Positions 1 through 8,864 of a stretch of 20,363 nt of DNA are shown one piece after another. Made by a program: the position numbers and the translations under genes. This DNA comes from Syntrophales bacterium. GTDB taxonomy: Bacteria; Desulfobacterota; Syntrophia; Syntrophales; UBA2251. A model generated the notes under the pieces. That model made no database searches, was not told the DNA's origin, and saw nothing but the letters and a program-made list of their open reading frames with translations. The DNA is taken from positions 1 through 20,363 of the forward strand of contig JALNWL010000020.1 of the NCBI GenBank assembly GCA_023230905.1. The letters run 5' to 3'. The stretch's first letter is position 1, and each line of letters begins with the position of its first letter.

Positions 1-70
1 ATCCGCCGCGCGGAGGGGTCACGATTTTTGGAAATCCTTTAAAACCTCGGTAACGTAAGGAGGGTGGCGG

Positions 71-2035
71 ATGGACAAGGGCTACATAGGCAAGGTGCTG
101 GTGGTGGATCTGGGAACCGGGACCGTCCGGACGGAGACGATCCCGGACAACGTCTACGAAAACTACCTGTCCGGCCTCGGCCTGGGCGCCTACCTCCTGT
201 TCCAGTGGATCCCCCCGGAGGCCGACCCGCTGGGGCCGGACAACGTCCTCGGGTTCATGTCCGGCTTGCTGACGGGGACGGGCAGCTTCTTTACGGGTCG
301 CTGGACGGTCGTGGGCAAGTCGCCGCTCACCGGCTGCTGGGGGGACGCCAACTGCGGGGGCAATTTCTCGCCGGCGATCAAGCGCTGCGGCTACGACGGG
401 ATCTTCTTCAAGGGGGTGAGCGAGCACCCCGTCTATCTGTTCGCCGACGGCGCCCGCGCCGAGCTGCGGGACGCCTCCGCCCTGTGGGGAAAGGACACGA
501 TCGAGACGGAGACGGCGCTTCTGGCGGAGGGCGGGCCGGGGAGCCGCGTGGCGTGCATCGGGCCGGCCGGCGAAAAGCTGTCCTTGATCGCCGGGATCTC
601 CAACGACGGCGGCCGCATGGCGGCCCGGTCGGGCCTGGGGGCGGTCATGGGATCCAAGCGGCTCAAGGCGGTCGTCCTGAACGGCAAGCGGCGCATCGGC
701 GTGCACGACCGCGCGGAAATGAAGCGCCTGAGCCAGAAATGCAACCGCTGGGTGCAGTTTCAGCCTCCGCTCTCCAGCGGCTCGGTGTTTCCCTACCTCG
801 GAGCGATGATGCGCGTCCTGCCGACGCAGATGGCGATGGACGGTCTGTTGTACAAGTTCTTCCTCCGGAAGTGGGGCACGGTCAGCATGAACCAGACCTC
901 CATCGAGATGGGGGATTCGCCGATCAAGAACTGGAAGGGGTCGAACGTGGACTTCGGCCCCGCGCGTTCCCGGAGCGTGAACCCGGATGCCATCACGGAT
1001 CGCGAGCGCGTCAAGTACCATTGCTATTCCTGCCCCCTCGGGTGCGGCGGGAAGTGTTCCATGACCGGGAAATACACGGAGACCCACAAGCCGGAATACG
1101 AAACCGTCCTGGCGTTGGGGGGGCTGTGCATGAACGAGGATGCGGAGAGCCTCTTCTACCTGAACGAACTCCTCAACCGGGCGGGGATGGACACGATCTC
1201 GGCGGGCGGCACGGTCGCCTTCGCCATCGAGTGCTACGAGCAGGGCCTGCTGACGAAGGAAGACACGGGCGGTCTGGAGCTGACGTGGGGAAACGGCCCG
1301 GCCATCGTCGCCCTGGTGGAGAAGATGGTCCGGCGCGACGGCATCGGCGACGTGCTTGCGGACGGGTCGAAGGCGGCCGCCCGGCGTCTCGGGAAGGGCT
1401 CCGAACAGTACGCGATGCACGTCGGGGGGCAGGAGGCCGGCATGCACGACGGGCGGAACGACCCGGGTTTCAACGTGCACTACGCCGTGGAGCCGACGCC
1501 CGGCCGGCACACCCTGGGCGCCCAGCTCTACTACGAGATGTTCCAGCTCTGGAAGACGGTCAAGGGGCTGCCGCGGGCGACGCCGCTGTACTTCAAGGGC
1601 CGGAAGTACCGGGCCGACGCGGAGAAGGCCGTCACGGCCGCCGCGTGCAGCAAGTTCATGAGCCTGGCGAACGCGGCCGGGTTCTGCCTCTTCGGCCTGA
1701 TGTTGGGGTCGAAGCGGATTCCGTCGTTCGCCTGGCTCAATGCGGCGACCGGCTGGAACAAGACCCCCGAGCAGTACCTGGAGATCGGCGCGCGGATCCA
1801 GACGCTCAAGCAGGCCTTCAACATCCGCCAGGGCGTCGATCCGCGATCCATCAAGGTCCCGGACCGGATGCTGGGCCGGCCGGTCCTGGCGCAGGGGGCG
1901 AACAAGGGACGCACGATGGATCTCGATACGATGCGGAGCGATTACTGGCGACAGTTCGGCTGGGACCCCGAGACGGGGCGCCCCGACGCCGCCGCGGTCC
2001 GGCCGTTGGGGCCGAGCGCCGGCAAAACGGATTAA
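71..2035 (+). CDS. Aldehyde ferredoxin oxidoreductase family protein (tungsten/molybdenum bis-pterin enzyme)
   Basis: A 654-residue protein of the usual AOR length (about 600-650). Family members oxidise aldehydes to acids, or the reverse, using a W- or Mo-bis-pterin centre and a [4Fe-4S] cluster, passing electrons to ferredoxin in the cytoplasm. Seen: N-terminal AOR domain with the pterin-binding stretch ARSGLGAVMGSKRLKAV (about residues 185-201); cluster ligands C318-x2-C321-x3-C325 and a likely fourth ligand C539; and the HVGGQEAGMHD region (450-460), which resembles the conserved H-x-K-G-x-E segment. Start: ATG preceded at 57-64 by AAGGAGGG, 6 bases away. The next gene, 10 bases downstream, is a ferredoxin, which fits an electron-transfer pair. 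The BamB subunit of class II benzoyl-CoA reductase belongs to the same superfamily, but from memory the C-terminal half looks closer to ordinary AORs. Substrate unknown; family assignment very secure. Confidence 0.95.
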   Translation: MDKGYIGKVLVVDLGTGTVRTETIPDNVYENYLSGLGLGAYLLFQWIPPEADPLGPDNVLGFMSGLLTGTGSFFTGRWTVVGKSPLTGCWGDANCGGNFSPAIKRCGYDGIFFKGVSEHPVYLFADGARAELRDASALWGKDTIETETALLAEGGPGSRVACIGPAGEKLSLIAGISNDGGRMAARSGLGAVMGSKRLKAVVLNGKRRIGVHDRAEMKRLSQKCNRWVQFQPPLSSGSVFPYLGAMMRVLPTQMAMDGLLYKFFLRKWGTVSMNQTSIEMGDSPIKNWKGSNVDFGPARSRSVNPDAITDRERVKYHCYSCPLGCGGKCSMTGKYTETHKPEYETVLALGGLCMNEDAESLFYLNELLNRAGMDTISAGGTVAFAIECYEQGLLTKEDTGGLELTWGNGPAIVALVEKMVRRDGIGDVLADGSKAAARRLGKGSEQYAMHVGGQEAGMHDGRNDPGFNVHYAVEPTPGRHTLGAQLYYEMFQLWKTVKGLPRATPLYFKGRKYRADAEKAVTAAACSKFMSLANAAGFCLFGLMLGSKRIPSFAWLNAATGWNKTPEQYLEIGARIQTLKQAFNIRQGVDPRSIKVPDRMLGRPVLAQGANKGRTMDLDTMRSDYWRQFGWDPETGRPDAAAVRPLGPSAGKTD

Positions 2036-2045
2036 GGAGGAACCC

Positions 2046-2486
2046 ATGCCCTACGCCATCACGGAATCCTGCAACGGCTGCGGCGCCTGCGTCCGGCTCT
2101 GTCCGGCGGGCGCGATCCGGGGCGAACGGAAGGCCCTTCATGTGGTGAACGCGGCGCTTTGCATCGACTGCGGCGCCTGCGGACGGATCTGCCCCCAGGA
2201 GGCGGTGCTGGACGCGCGGCGGAACCCCTGTCGGCGGATTCCCAAGCTGTCGCTCTGGCCCAAGCCCGTGATCGACCTCGAGGCCTGCATCTCCTGCGGG
2301 ATCTGTGTCGAGGGATGTCCGGCCCGCTGTCTGGCGTCGGCCGTTGACCGGGGCGACAAGCACCTCCGGGCGGCGCTCACGGAACCCAAGAAGTGCATCT
2401 CCTGCGGTTTCTGCGCGGAGGAGTGCCCGACCGGGGCCATCGTCCTCGCCGTGCCGCCGGCCCCAGTCGTGGAAGCGACCGCCTAA
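2046..2486 (+). CDS. Four-cluster [4Fe-4S] polyferredoxin, probable AOR electron partner
   Basis: A 146-residue iron-sulfur protein with four full C-x2-C-x2-C-x3-C-P motifs: C9/12/15/19, C39/42/45/49, C81/84/87/91 and C117/120/123/127. This predicts two 2[4Fe-4S] modules separated by a linker of about 30 residues (50-80) that carries an extra Cys62. It has no signal peptide or membrane segment, so it should be soluble in the cytoplasm. The ribosome site AAGGAGG (2034-2040) overlaps the stop codon of the AOR gene, so the two are very likely co-transcribed and translationally coupled. HycB/CooF-like electron-transfer subunits of AOR-type enzymes commonly have four clusters, so a role as the dedicated electron shuttle is inferred from context. 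A longer in-frame reading begins upstream, but only the ATG at 2046 has a proper ribosome site. Confidence 0.93.
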   Translation: MPYAITESCNGCGACVRLCPAGAIRGERKALHVVNAALCIDCGACGRICPQEAVLDARRNPCRRIPKLSLWPKPVIDLEACISCGICVEGCPARCLASAVDRGDKHLRAALTEPKKCISCGFCAEECPTGAIVLAVPPAPVVEATA

Positions 2487-2730
2487 CGGCACCGCCGGGG
2501 TACGAGCCAATGCGCACAAACGAAGATCCTCGCCGGCCCTGAGGCTCTCCGCCGCTGTTAGCGGAGAACCTCCCTTGAAGGTCAAACCTTCCTCTTCTGT
2601 GTCAAAAAGGTGGGCCGTTCCAGAAGGCAGAGCATCGGACCGTTCGGCTGTTTTTTTTGTGCGGGCTCAATTTTTTTGTTGACTTTTTTAAATTTCTGTC
2701 ATTATATCACGCTTACATCAAATGATTGAA
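2487..2730. other. Intergenic stretch with no recognised gene; AT-rich end next to the IS remnant
   Basis: No convincing coding region on either strand. Composition changes sharply inside it, from GC-rich AOR-side DNA to T-rich DNA from about 2650. A TTGACT (2679-2684) followed 19 bases later by TATATC (2704-2709) is a poor sigma-70-like pair pointing right. It may simply be part of the AT-rich end of the degenerate insertion element, and I would not rely on it as a promoter. Confidence 0.4.
2541..2572 (+). terminator. Hairpin downstream of the AOR-ferredoxin pair, possible weak terminator
   Basis: Arms GAGGCTCTCCGC (2541-2552) and GCGGAGAACCTC (2561-2572) pair over 12 bases with one mismatch and an 8-base loop. 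A second small perfect stem, GAAGGT/ACCTTC (2577-2591), follows. No T-run comes directly after either stem; the T-runs at 2651-2658 and 2671-2677 are about 80-100 bases further on. It is positioned as a terminator of the two-gene unit, but the form is not classical. Confidence 0.35.
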
Positions 2731-3073
2731 TCACGCTATGGGAATTGCTTGATGAATAACGCGATCCATCAATTCAATTTTCTTATTTTTCACTAGAGTG
2801 GTGGTTGAAGTAGCCCCCGTTTCGACCGGACACTCTTCAAACTTAATTTGGTTTCGCCTGAACTGCCTGGGCGACTGCATTCTTAGCCCCTTGTGGGGGT
2901 GATGCTTGTGTAATCCTGGAACCATCCAGGGATCCCTTCTCCAAAACGGTCTGGGCATCGGGCAGAGGGTTCATATGGACATAGTCCCGTTTAAAGGTCT
3001 TGATGAAGGACTCGGGTCTGTAATGGGGGGTCGTACAAATCTCTACGCCCATCATCCGGGCAATCCGCTTCAC
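2731..3073 (-). pseudogene. Remnant of IS3-family orfB transposase, DDE core deleted
   Basis: The - strand from 3073 reads VKRIARMMGVEICTTPHYRP, then ESFIKTFKRDYVHMNPLPDA, and, after a frameshift near 2955, HHPHKGLRMQSPRQFRRNQ. The first residues match the OrfB start; what follows matches the C-terminal part of the integrase domain around the third catalytic residue. The roughly 200 residues holding both catalytic Asp residues are absent. The stretch between PES and FIKTFKRDY is also shorter than in relatives, where I recall about six extra residues (NGMAE-like). Both deletions could have occurred between short similar sequences. The reading then runs into unrelated codons. Confidence 0.75.
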
Positions 3074-3079
3074 GGGGTA

Positions 3080-3497
3080 TTGTCCTTCCCTAACCAGGGC
3101 ATTCGCAAGATCAGTTCTTTTTCGCTGGCAATCCGGACCGTGTCCTTGAGGATCTCCATCTCCATTATCTTACGACATAGCCGTCGCTACAACTCTCGAA
3201 TCCGTAAACACAGTTCCTTTGCATCCGAAGCGGGCACCACCGGTTCACCGGTCTTCACCGCCGACATAGCCCCTTCATGCATCAGCCTCCGCCAGGTAAA
3301 AAAGCTGGTTGGGGTACAGACCATGCGTTCGGGACACGGATGAGAGGCTCATCCCGGACTGCTCTACTTCCTCGACAATGGCCTTCTTTTAGCTCGGCGT
3401 CCATCGCCTTCGTCGGCTGTACAGATGTAATGACTTCAACAGGTCCCATCGGCACCTGCTCTTTCGCGGTAGTTGTATGACTACAACCTATCTCCAC
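3080..3497 (-). pseudogene. Remnant of IS3-family orfA (HTH protein)
   Basis: Reading the - strand from 3497, the protein begins as MGPVEVITSVQ. It then continues in another frame as RRRRWTPS-stop-KKAIVEEV and EQSGMSLSSVSRTHGLYPNQ, the typical OrfA helix-turn-helix region. A further frameshift leads to FTWRRLMHEGAMSAVKTGEP, and an in-frame stop interrupts RIREL-stop-RRL before the zipper-like segment KIMEMEILKDTVRIASEKE. Thus there are at least two stops and two frameshifts in what should be a protein of about 120 residues. IS2-group OrfA proteins have the same order of segments. Clearly non-functional. Confidence 0.75.
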
Positions 3498-3679
3498 TTC
3501 TCAGGTGTCCAGTCGCGGGGCTGCTCCACGGGCGAAGGGACGTTAAACGAAGGAGTTAGATAACGGAGCAAGGTTATGTTGCTGCATGTTTACAGGAGCT
3601 GCACGACTTTTGGCTCTCCGCTGGCAGGTGAAGGCCCGCGCCAGTTTGACATGCAGTTTGGTCTTAAGGAGGTGAGGTT
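3498..3679. other. Leader region upstream of the envelope cassette
   Basis: There is no certain gene here. A 40-codon reading from ATG 3576, with GGAG at 3565-3568, runs to 3698 and overlaps the next start; it could be a leader peptide but has no other support. AAGGAGGTGA (3666-3675) is a near-perfect ribosome site for the gene at 3680. The TTGACA at 3646-3651 is too close to that site to drive it. No clear promoter was found, although the cassette must be transcribed from somewhere near here or from within the IS remnant. Confidence 0.4.
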
Positions 3680-4672
3680 ATGCGTATGGCATTAGAACGT
3701 TGTTTCCGAAATGTTGTCCTGCTCTTTATTCTTTCTTTTGTTCTGCTGGCTGGTAGCGTGATGGCCAAAGGCCCGGTTCAAACGAGGCAAGTTCCGAATG
3801 TCGCACCGATCAGCTTCCTCGATAAATTATACGACGTTTCTCTCTTGGAGGGGGGAAACGCCTGGGTTGTTGGATACGCAGGGAAAATCATCCACTCCGT
3901 CAACTACGGCAAGGACTGGGTTCCGCAGGAGAGCGGGACGGTGAAGGCCCTCTTTTCGGTGTCCTTTTCAAACCCCCGGGAAGGGTGGATCGTCGGCGAG
4001 TTGGGGACGGTTCTTCATACAACGAACGGTGGGAAGAAATGGGTGGCACAAGATAGCGGCATTAAGGATGAACATCTGCTGAAGGTGAAATTCATAGGCG
4101 AGCGTGGCTGGGCCGTTGGCACCCGGGGTACGATCATTTCAACGGCTGACGGGGGAAAGCACTGGGAACGCCTGCCTTATAACGCCGACGTTATCCTAAG
4201 CGATGTGTGCTTTCTGAATGAACGCGAGGGCTGGGTGAGTGGTGAGTTTAACACGATCCTGTTCACCCGGGACGGCGGCAAAACCTGGATAACACAGAAT
4301 CGTGAGTCGGCCGGCAATCTCTTCGGGATAGGTTTTTCCAGTCCGAATAGAGGCGCTGCTGTTGGAACCCAAGGAAGGATCTTCAGGACGGACAATGGCG
4401 GTAAAGTATGGAAGCAAGCCGTCAACAACCAAGTCAGAAAAAAAACACTCCTGAAAGTGTCATTTTTCGATCAGGACAGAGGCATCTGTGTAGGCTTGAA
4501 TGGTGCGATCCTTTCCACGAGCGACGGCGGCGCGTCATGGAATCCACTTCCTGGATTGAAATATTATAATTGGTTCTCCGGAATTTCGTTATTGAAGGAT
4601 GGTCATGGCTTGCTTGTCGGAGGAGCTGGGACCATTGCCGGGACACAAGACGGGGGTGCGAAATGGCGTTAA
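3680..4672 (+). CDS. Exported seven-repeat YCF48/BNR-type beta-propeller protein
   Basis: A 330-residue protein with a signal peptide (hydrophobic 11-27, cleavage probably after VMA, residue 29). The rest is seven repeats of the form GW-x-VG-x2-G-x-I-x2-T-x-[DN]-GGK-x-W, at about 62-80, 102-121, 143-162, 184-203, 225-244, 268-287 and 310-329. This predicts a seven-bladed propeller in the periplasm or on the cell surface, with the last repeat ending at the C-terminus. The YCF48/HCF136 family is best known from photosystem II assembly; in non-phototrophs its members often sit beside RND/MMPL transporters, as here, and their function is unknown. The gene overlaps the RND gene by 10 bases. A scaffold or assembly role for the exporter is inferred from context. 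The start is fixed by a strong ribosome site at 3666-3675. Confidence 0.9.
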   Translation: MRMALERCFRNVVLLFILSFVLLAGSVMAKGPVQTRQVPNVAPISFLDKLYDVSLLEGGNAWVVGYAGKIIHSVNYGKDWVPQESGTVKALFSVSFSNPREGWIVGELGTVLHTTNGGKKWVAQDSGIKDEHLLKVKFIGERGWAVGTRGTIISTADGGKHWERLPYNADVILSDVCFLNEREGWVSGEFNTILFTRDGGKTWITQNRESAGNLFGIGFSSPNRGAAVGTQGRIFRTDNGGKVWKQAVNNQVRKKTLLKVSFFDQDRGICVGLNGAILSTSDGGASWNPLPGLKYYNWFSGISLLKDGHGLLVGGAGTIAGTQDGGAKWR

Positions 4673-7146
4673 TCAGAAAAGCGATCATGGTGATTCGATC
4701 AATCCTCGGATATAAACCATCCGAGCAGGTAAAACCCCCCGTGAATCTGATCTTGGACGATCCCCTTGCCTTGGTTGACCCCAAGGACAAGTTCCAACAT
4801 TTCCTGAGTCGGCATATTATTGGGTTCGTGATGCGGTTCCGTCCGTTCGTTCTGGTTTCCCTTCTACTGCTTACCCTCTTCTTTGGATACGGGATCACGC
4901 GCATGGATTTTTATACCCAGTTCATGGATCTTTTCCCCTATAATCATCCGTACGTCAAGATTCACAAACAGTTCATGAACAATTTTGGCGGCGCCCACGT
5001 CGCCACCGTCGTGATGGAAGTCAACAAGGGCGACGTCTTCAATGCCGAGACATTGAATAAGCTCGTCAGGATACAGGAAACCGTCAGTTCAATCCCCGGG
5101 GTAAATACATTTCAGGTTTTTTCCTTGGCGAGTCCTCGTGTTCAAGATATCCGAGAGATTCCCGGAGGATTCGCCATGGAGCGGCTGATGCCGAATATTC
5201 CCGGATCAGCGGATGAAATGGAAGCATTCAAGGAGACGGTATTCGGAAATGCCGTATTCGGAAACCTGATCTCCAAGGACTGCAAGGCGGTGAGTGTTTC
5301 CGCGACATTCATCGAAGGTCGCATCGATTTCGAAGAACTTCACAAACGCTTTATGGCCATCAAGAAAACAGAGGAGGACGCGAACCACCGAATTTATCTC
5401 TGTGGTGAACCCATCCTTTACGGCTGGATTTATCATTTCGTGCCGAAGATGGCATGTATTTTTCTTGTCAGTGCCCTGCTGATAACGGCCCTGCTGTTTT
5501 TTTACCTGGGAAGACAACCCTATTGGTGGATCCCCCTTATTAGTGCCGCCATTAGCGGGATATGGGGGCTGGGGTTTGCCTCATATCTGGGCTATCAGTT
5601 CGATCCGTTGATCATCGTCATTCCCTTCCTGTTGACAGCCAGGGTCATGAGTCACGGCGTCCAGTGGATCAACCGCTTCGGCGAGGAGTACAAAGACCCG
5701 GCAAGGTATAAAGAAACCTGTTCCCTTGTCAGTCGCTCGCTTTTCAACCCGGCCGCGATTGGGATTATCACGGGAGCGGCAGGAATTCTGATCGTTGCGT
5801 TCATCCCGATTCCTACATTGCAGCACTTGGCGTTTATTGGTGCTTTCTGGGATATGACGGCGTTTTTCACCGTCCTCATCCTTCTGCCCGTACTGGTTTC
5901 TTATATGCCACCGCCCAAGCAAATCAATGGAAACGGAGAAGCGCATCGGCCGTTTATCACGAATATGATGATAGCAATGGCCCGCTACGGGTGTGGGAAA
6001 GGAAAGTTGCCCCTCATTATTCTCGCGATTATTCTGTTTATCATTGGCACTTACGGGGTTGTAAAGGTTCAGATCGGAGACGCACATCCAGGGTCGCCGA
6101 TTCTGTGGCGTGATTCGGAATATAATCAGAGCGTAAAGCAGATTGGTGAGCGATTTCCAGGGATTGATCAGATGTATATCGTGGTGGCAGCTCAAAAATA
6201 CGGTGGCTTGGTTATGCCCGAATCCATGCGCAATATGGAGGCCCTGCAGAACCATCTCATGGCGACGGGAGCGGCGGCTTACGCAACCTCCTCCGCTGAT
6301 TTCGTGAAGCGCTTCAATAGTTTGCTTCATGGGAACGACCCTAAATTTGAAATTATTCCGACCGATGTCGGACAGATCCTTTCAATCTTCGCCGTTTATC
6401 AGATGGGAACCGCCCCGGAAGACATGGATAAATGGATGGATTCTACATGGTGGAATGGCAATGTACGGCTGTATCTTCCCGATCATAAGGGGGAAACGCT
6501 GAAAGCAGCGATTGACAGCGTGAATGAATTCAATAAGGACCCGAAAAATCGCAGTGATCTGATCCAATTTAAACCGGCCGGTGGTTTGGGAGGGATTTTA
6601 TATGCGGCCAATGAACTGATCGAGAAGGCTCATTATCCGCTCCTCTTCGGTATCCTGGGGTTCACCTTCCTCTGTTGCGCCTTTATCTATCGCTCCATCA
6701 GCGCCGGGTTCATTTTTACGGTTTCACTGATCCAGGCCAATTTCCTGGCGTTTGCCTATATGCATTATGCCGGCATCGGTCTCGATATCAATACCATCCC
6801 GGTCGTATGTCTCGGCGTCGGCTTGGGTGTGGATTACGGGTTGTACATTGTGAGCCGGATCAGGGAGTTGATGACTTCGGGGCAAACCTGGACGGACGCC
6901 ATCGTGGAGGCGATGGCAACGACGGGCCGCTCCGTTTTCTACCAAGCAACCATGATGAGCACCAGTGTTTTTTTCTGGTGGTTTTCTCCGTTGCGATTCC
7001 AGGCGGAGACGGGATTTCTTCTGGCGATCCTGATGATGGTAAATATGCTGATGGGCGTGCTCTTATTGCCGGCTGTTTTGGTCATCTTCAAACCTTCTTT
7101 TATTACCAGGGGAGGAGAAATATTGGAAAAGGGGCTGAATGATTGA
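4663..7146 (+). CDS. RND superfamily transporter, MMPL/HpnN-like
   Basis: An 827-residue inner-membrane protein with the RND layout: TM1 about 60-80, a large periplasmic loop (80-260), TM2-6 about 262-415, TM7 about 448-468, a second periplasmic loop (470-655) and TM8-12 about 657-808. In the second half GVGLGVDYGLYIVSRIRE (718-735) is the typical MMPL-family motif, with a membrane Asp (D724) suited to proton coupling; the matching site in the first half (LLTARVMSHGVQWINRFGEE, 323-342) has no Asp. Relatives move lipids, hopanoids or other hydrophobic molecules. Start: ATG 4663 overlaps the stop of the propeller gene, which suggests coupling. An in-frame reading extends to 4570 inside the previous gene but adds unlikely residues, and ATG 4687 is a further alternative. 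Substrate and direction are unknown. Confidence 0.92.
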   Translation: MALIRKAIMVIRSILGYKPSEQVKPPVNLILDDPLALVDPKDKFQHFLSRHIIGFVMRFRPFVLVSLLLLTLFFGYGITRMDFYTQFMDLFPYNHPYVKIHKQFMNNFGGAHVATVVMEVNKGDVFNAETLNKLVRIQETVSSIPGVNTFQVFSLASPRVQDIREIPGGFAMERLMPNIPGSADEMEAFKETVFGNAVFGNLISKDCKAVSVSATFIEGRIDFEELHKRFMAIKKTEEDANHRIYLCGEPILYGWIYHFVPKMACIFLVSALLITALLFFYLGRQPYWWIPLISAAISGIWGLGFASYLGYQFDPLIIVIPFLLTARVMSHGVQWINRFGEEYKDPARYKETCSLVSRSLFNPAAIGIITGAAGILIVAFIPIPTLQHLAFIGAFWDMTAFFTVLILLPVLVSYMPPPKQINGNGEAHRPFITNMMIAMARYGCGKGKLPLIILAIILFIIGTYGVVKVQIGDAHPGSPILWRDSEYNQSVKQIGERFPGIDQMYIVVAAQKYGGLVMPESMRNMEALQNHLMATGAAAYATSSADFVKRFNSLLHGNDPKFEIIPTDVGQILSIFAVYQMGTAPEDMDKWMDSTWWNGNVRLYLPDHKGETLKAAIDSVNEFNKDPKNRSDLIQFKPAGGLGGILYAANELIEKAHYPLLFGILGFTFLCCAFIYRSISAGFIFTVSLIQANFLAFAYMHYAGIGLDINTIPVVCLGVGLGVDYGLYIVSRIRELMTSGQTWTDAIVEAMATTGRSVFYQATMMSTSVFFWWFSPLRFQAETGFLLAILMMVNMLMGVLLLPAVLVIFKPSFITRGGEILEKGLND

Positions 7147-7194
7147 GGGGAGCGTCAAAAAATTGGGCAATGGGAAATCAACCATCTGCAAGGA

Positions 7195-7203
7195 AAGGAG
7201 GGG
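7195..7203 (+). promoter_or_regulatory. Ribosome binding site that decides the DUF1302 start
   Basis: AAGGAGGGG lies 7 bases before GTG 7211. That start gives a clean signal peptide. The upstream in-frame ATG at 7139, which overlaps the RND stop codon, would put 24 polar residues in front of it. Confidence 0.7.
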
Positions 7204-7210
7204 GTGCTTT

Positions 7211-8839
7211 GTGAAACGAGAAAAAACGAAACGAAGGACGGGGATTGTCTGGGGGGCGTTGTCCTTAGGATTGCTGATTGTCCTGTTTTCCTTCCCAGCT
7301 TATGCCATGGAAGTGGCGGAAGGTTGGGACTTCACGGGGTTTATAAGGAACAATACGGGACTGTTTACCGGCAACCAGGATTTTACGAACAGCGGCAATC
7401 AGCTTGCCACGGAGCGTAACTGGCTTCGGCTGAAAGTGGATGGACAAATTCTTCCCAGTTTGGGTGTCAGGCTCGTTGGTCAGGGGATTTTTGAGCCGGA
7501 ATACAAGATTGAAGAGGGATCTACGGTCGACTTCGGAGAGTATAATGAGGCGGATCTCCGGGAAGCCTACCTGACGTGGAAACCCTTGGATGGGCAGAAG
7601 ATGATAGTGGGTCGGCAAATCGTCACCTGGGGCGAGTCCTTGGCCTTCCGAGTGGGCGATGTCATCAATCCGCAGGATGGTCGTTTTGCATTCAGCTTTG
7701 CCAATCTGGAGGACACACGGATCCCGCAGTGGATGGTCCGAGGGGTCCATCAGATAACCTCGGCCAGAAGCTCTTTCGAGTGGATCTTCAACCCTTTGCT
7801 GACCGAAGCGAAATACAGGGTAGACCCGATATTTGCCGAGCCGACATCGGCGACCGTTTCGGCGGACGGCAAGACCTTCACGCCCGGGTGGCGATTTGCC
7901 ATATACCCAGAGACAAGGCTGAGACAGCCGTACACAACCACGACTCCCTTGGCCCCGGGACAACTTCTCGGGGTGCCGTTTGCGCGATCGGTTTCTTATT
8001 ATACCCCGATCCCGTTTTTGACTCCCGCGGATAATTATTTTACGGAAATACCTGTGGTCCGTTATAAGCACCCGGACGGCGGGCATACGTTTAAAGATCT
8101 GCGCTTCGGTGGGCGGACATCCACAACGATCGGCGGGTATCAGTTCGGCGCCTTCTACTGGCATACCCAGGAGTATACGCCGGTCATCGAGAGGGGTAAG
8201 ACTTATGGGTCAAACGATCTTGGTGCTGCCATCAATCCACTCTTAGCTGGTCTATGGGTCGTCCCGAACCGGGAGTATATAATTCGTTATCCGGAAGTGA
8301 ACATTCTTGGGGCGTATATCAACAAGGATATGCCTTTGGGCGTCCTGAGGAGCGAGGTCACGTACCGGCCCCGCCGAACCTATAACACCCTGGATCCGGC
8401 AGAGCCCTCGGCCCTCGTGAAACGCGACAATCTCCAGTACCTCTTGGCCTGGGATATCCAGACGATGTTCCGGCCCCTGAGTGAAACCGGGACCATCGAT
8501 ATCAATCTGGAATATTACGGGAACTGGATTATCGGCAATGCAAAATATCTCAATGTTGCCGGATACCTCACGCCCGTGCGGAAGGATGACCATACCTTCC
8601 TTTTCAATATCGGCACCGGCTTCGATTACGACAAGTACCATGTCGGCGTCACTTTCATTCACAATGTACAGAACAACGGCGCCGTGATGCCGAGCGTGAA
8701 ATATGTGCCGGATGCGTTCAACAAGGCCTGCAGCTTCGAACTCAAGTATATCGGTGTTTACGGGAGGAACGATTTCGAGGGCATGGGGCTGTTCAGGCAG
8801 AAGTCCATGGTTGTCTTGACGTCTCAGTTTTCGTGGTGA
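7211..8839 (+). CDS. DUF1302 family outer-membrane beta-barrel protein
   Basis: A 542-residue protein from GTG 7211. Its signal peptide has a positively charged start (KREKTKRR), a hydrophobic core (11-29) and a probable cleavage after AYA (residue 32). The mature part is rich in alternating aromatic/polar strands and ends in VVLTSQFSW; a terminal aromatic residue is typical of outer-membrane barrels recognised by BamA. The N-terminal segments GFIRNNTGLF, LRLKVDGQ and VGRQIVTWGESLAFRVGDVINP match the DUF1302 pattern as I know it. DUF1302 genes regularly pair with DUF1329 genes, as here, in bacteria that use steroids, hydrocarbons or long-chain lipids, and are thought to act in passage of hydrophobic compounds through the outer membrane. 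That role is inference. The intergenic distance to the DUF1329 gene is 25 bases. Confidence 0.88.
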   Translation: MKREKTKRRTGIVWGALSLGLLIVLFSFPAYAMEVAEGWDFTGFIRNNTGLFTGNQDFTNSGNQLATERNWLRLKVDGQILPSLGVRLVGQGIFEPEYKIEEGSTVDFGEYNEADLREAYLTWKPLDGQKMIVGRQIVTWGESLAFRVGDVINPQDGRFAFSFANLEDTRIPQWMVRGVHQITSARSSFEWIFNPLLTEAKYRVDPIFAEPTSATVSADGKTFTPGWRFAIYPETRLRQPYTTTTPLAPGQLLGVPFARSVSYYTPIPFLTPADNYFTEIPVVRYKHPDGGHTFKDLRFGGRTSTTIGGYQFGAFYWHTQEYTPVIERGKTYGSNDLGAAINPLLAGLWVVPNREYIIRYPEVNILGAYINKDMPLGVLRSEVTYRPRRTYNTLDPAEPSALVKRDNLQYLLAWDIQTMFRPLSETGTIDINLEYYGNWIIGNAKYLNVAGYLTPVRKDDHTFLFNIGTGFDYDKYHVGVTFIHNVQNNGAVMPSVKYVPDAFNKACSFELKYIGVYGRNDFEGMGLFRQKSMVVLTSQFSW

Positions 8840-8864
8840 TCCTAAATCATGAGGGAGGTAGGCG

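Larger units (their letters stand above)
2731..3497 (-). mobile_element. Decayed, internally deleted IS3-family (IS2-like) insertion element
   Basis: The - strand carries recognisable pieces of an IS3-family element in the expected order: orfA (about 3497 to 3080), then orfB (about 3080 to 2731). Each piece is broken by stops and frameshifts, and most of the orfB catalytic core is missing, so only about 770 bases remain where an intact element is roughly 1.3 kb. The orfA helix-turn-helix and leucine-zipper regions and the orfB C-terminus are readable. Terminal inverted repeats and a target duplication were not found, so the true element ends are uncertain. The element lies at the junction between GC-rich AOR-side DNA and the AT-richer envelope cassette. 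It cannot make its own transposase. Confidence 0.8.

Noticed and set aside
64..2148. A 694-codon frame overlapping the AOR gene on the + strand
   Set aside because: It is out of frame with AOR, very rich in Arg/Gly/Pro and has no family match; AOR itself is unmistakable.
71..2486. BamB/BamC (class II benzoyl-CoA reductase) identity for the AOR-ferredoxin pair
   Set aside because: The superfamily fits and context is tempting, but the remembered BamB C-terminal sequence does not match, and no other Bam subunits lie in the window.
3646..3651. TTGACA as a -35 box for the propeller gene
   Set aside because: A -10 at normal spacing would fall on the ribosome site at 3666-3675, too close to the start codon.
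3576..3698. A 40-codon leader reading before the propeller gene
   Set aside because: It has only a weak GGAG and no similarity; it overlaps the real start and is probably chance.
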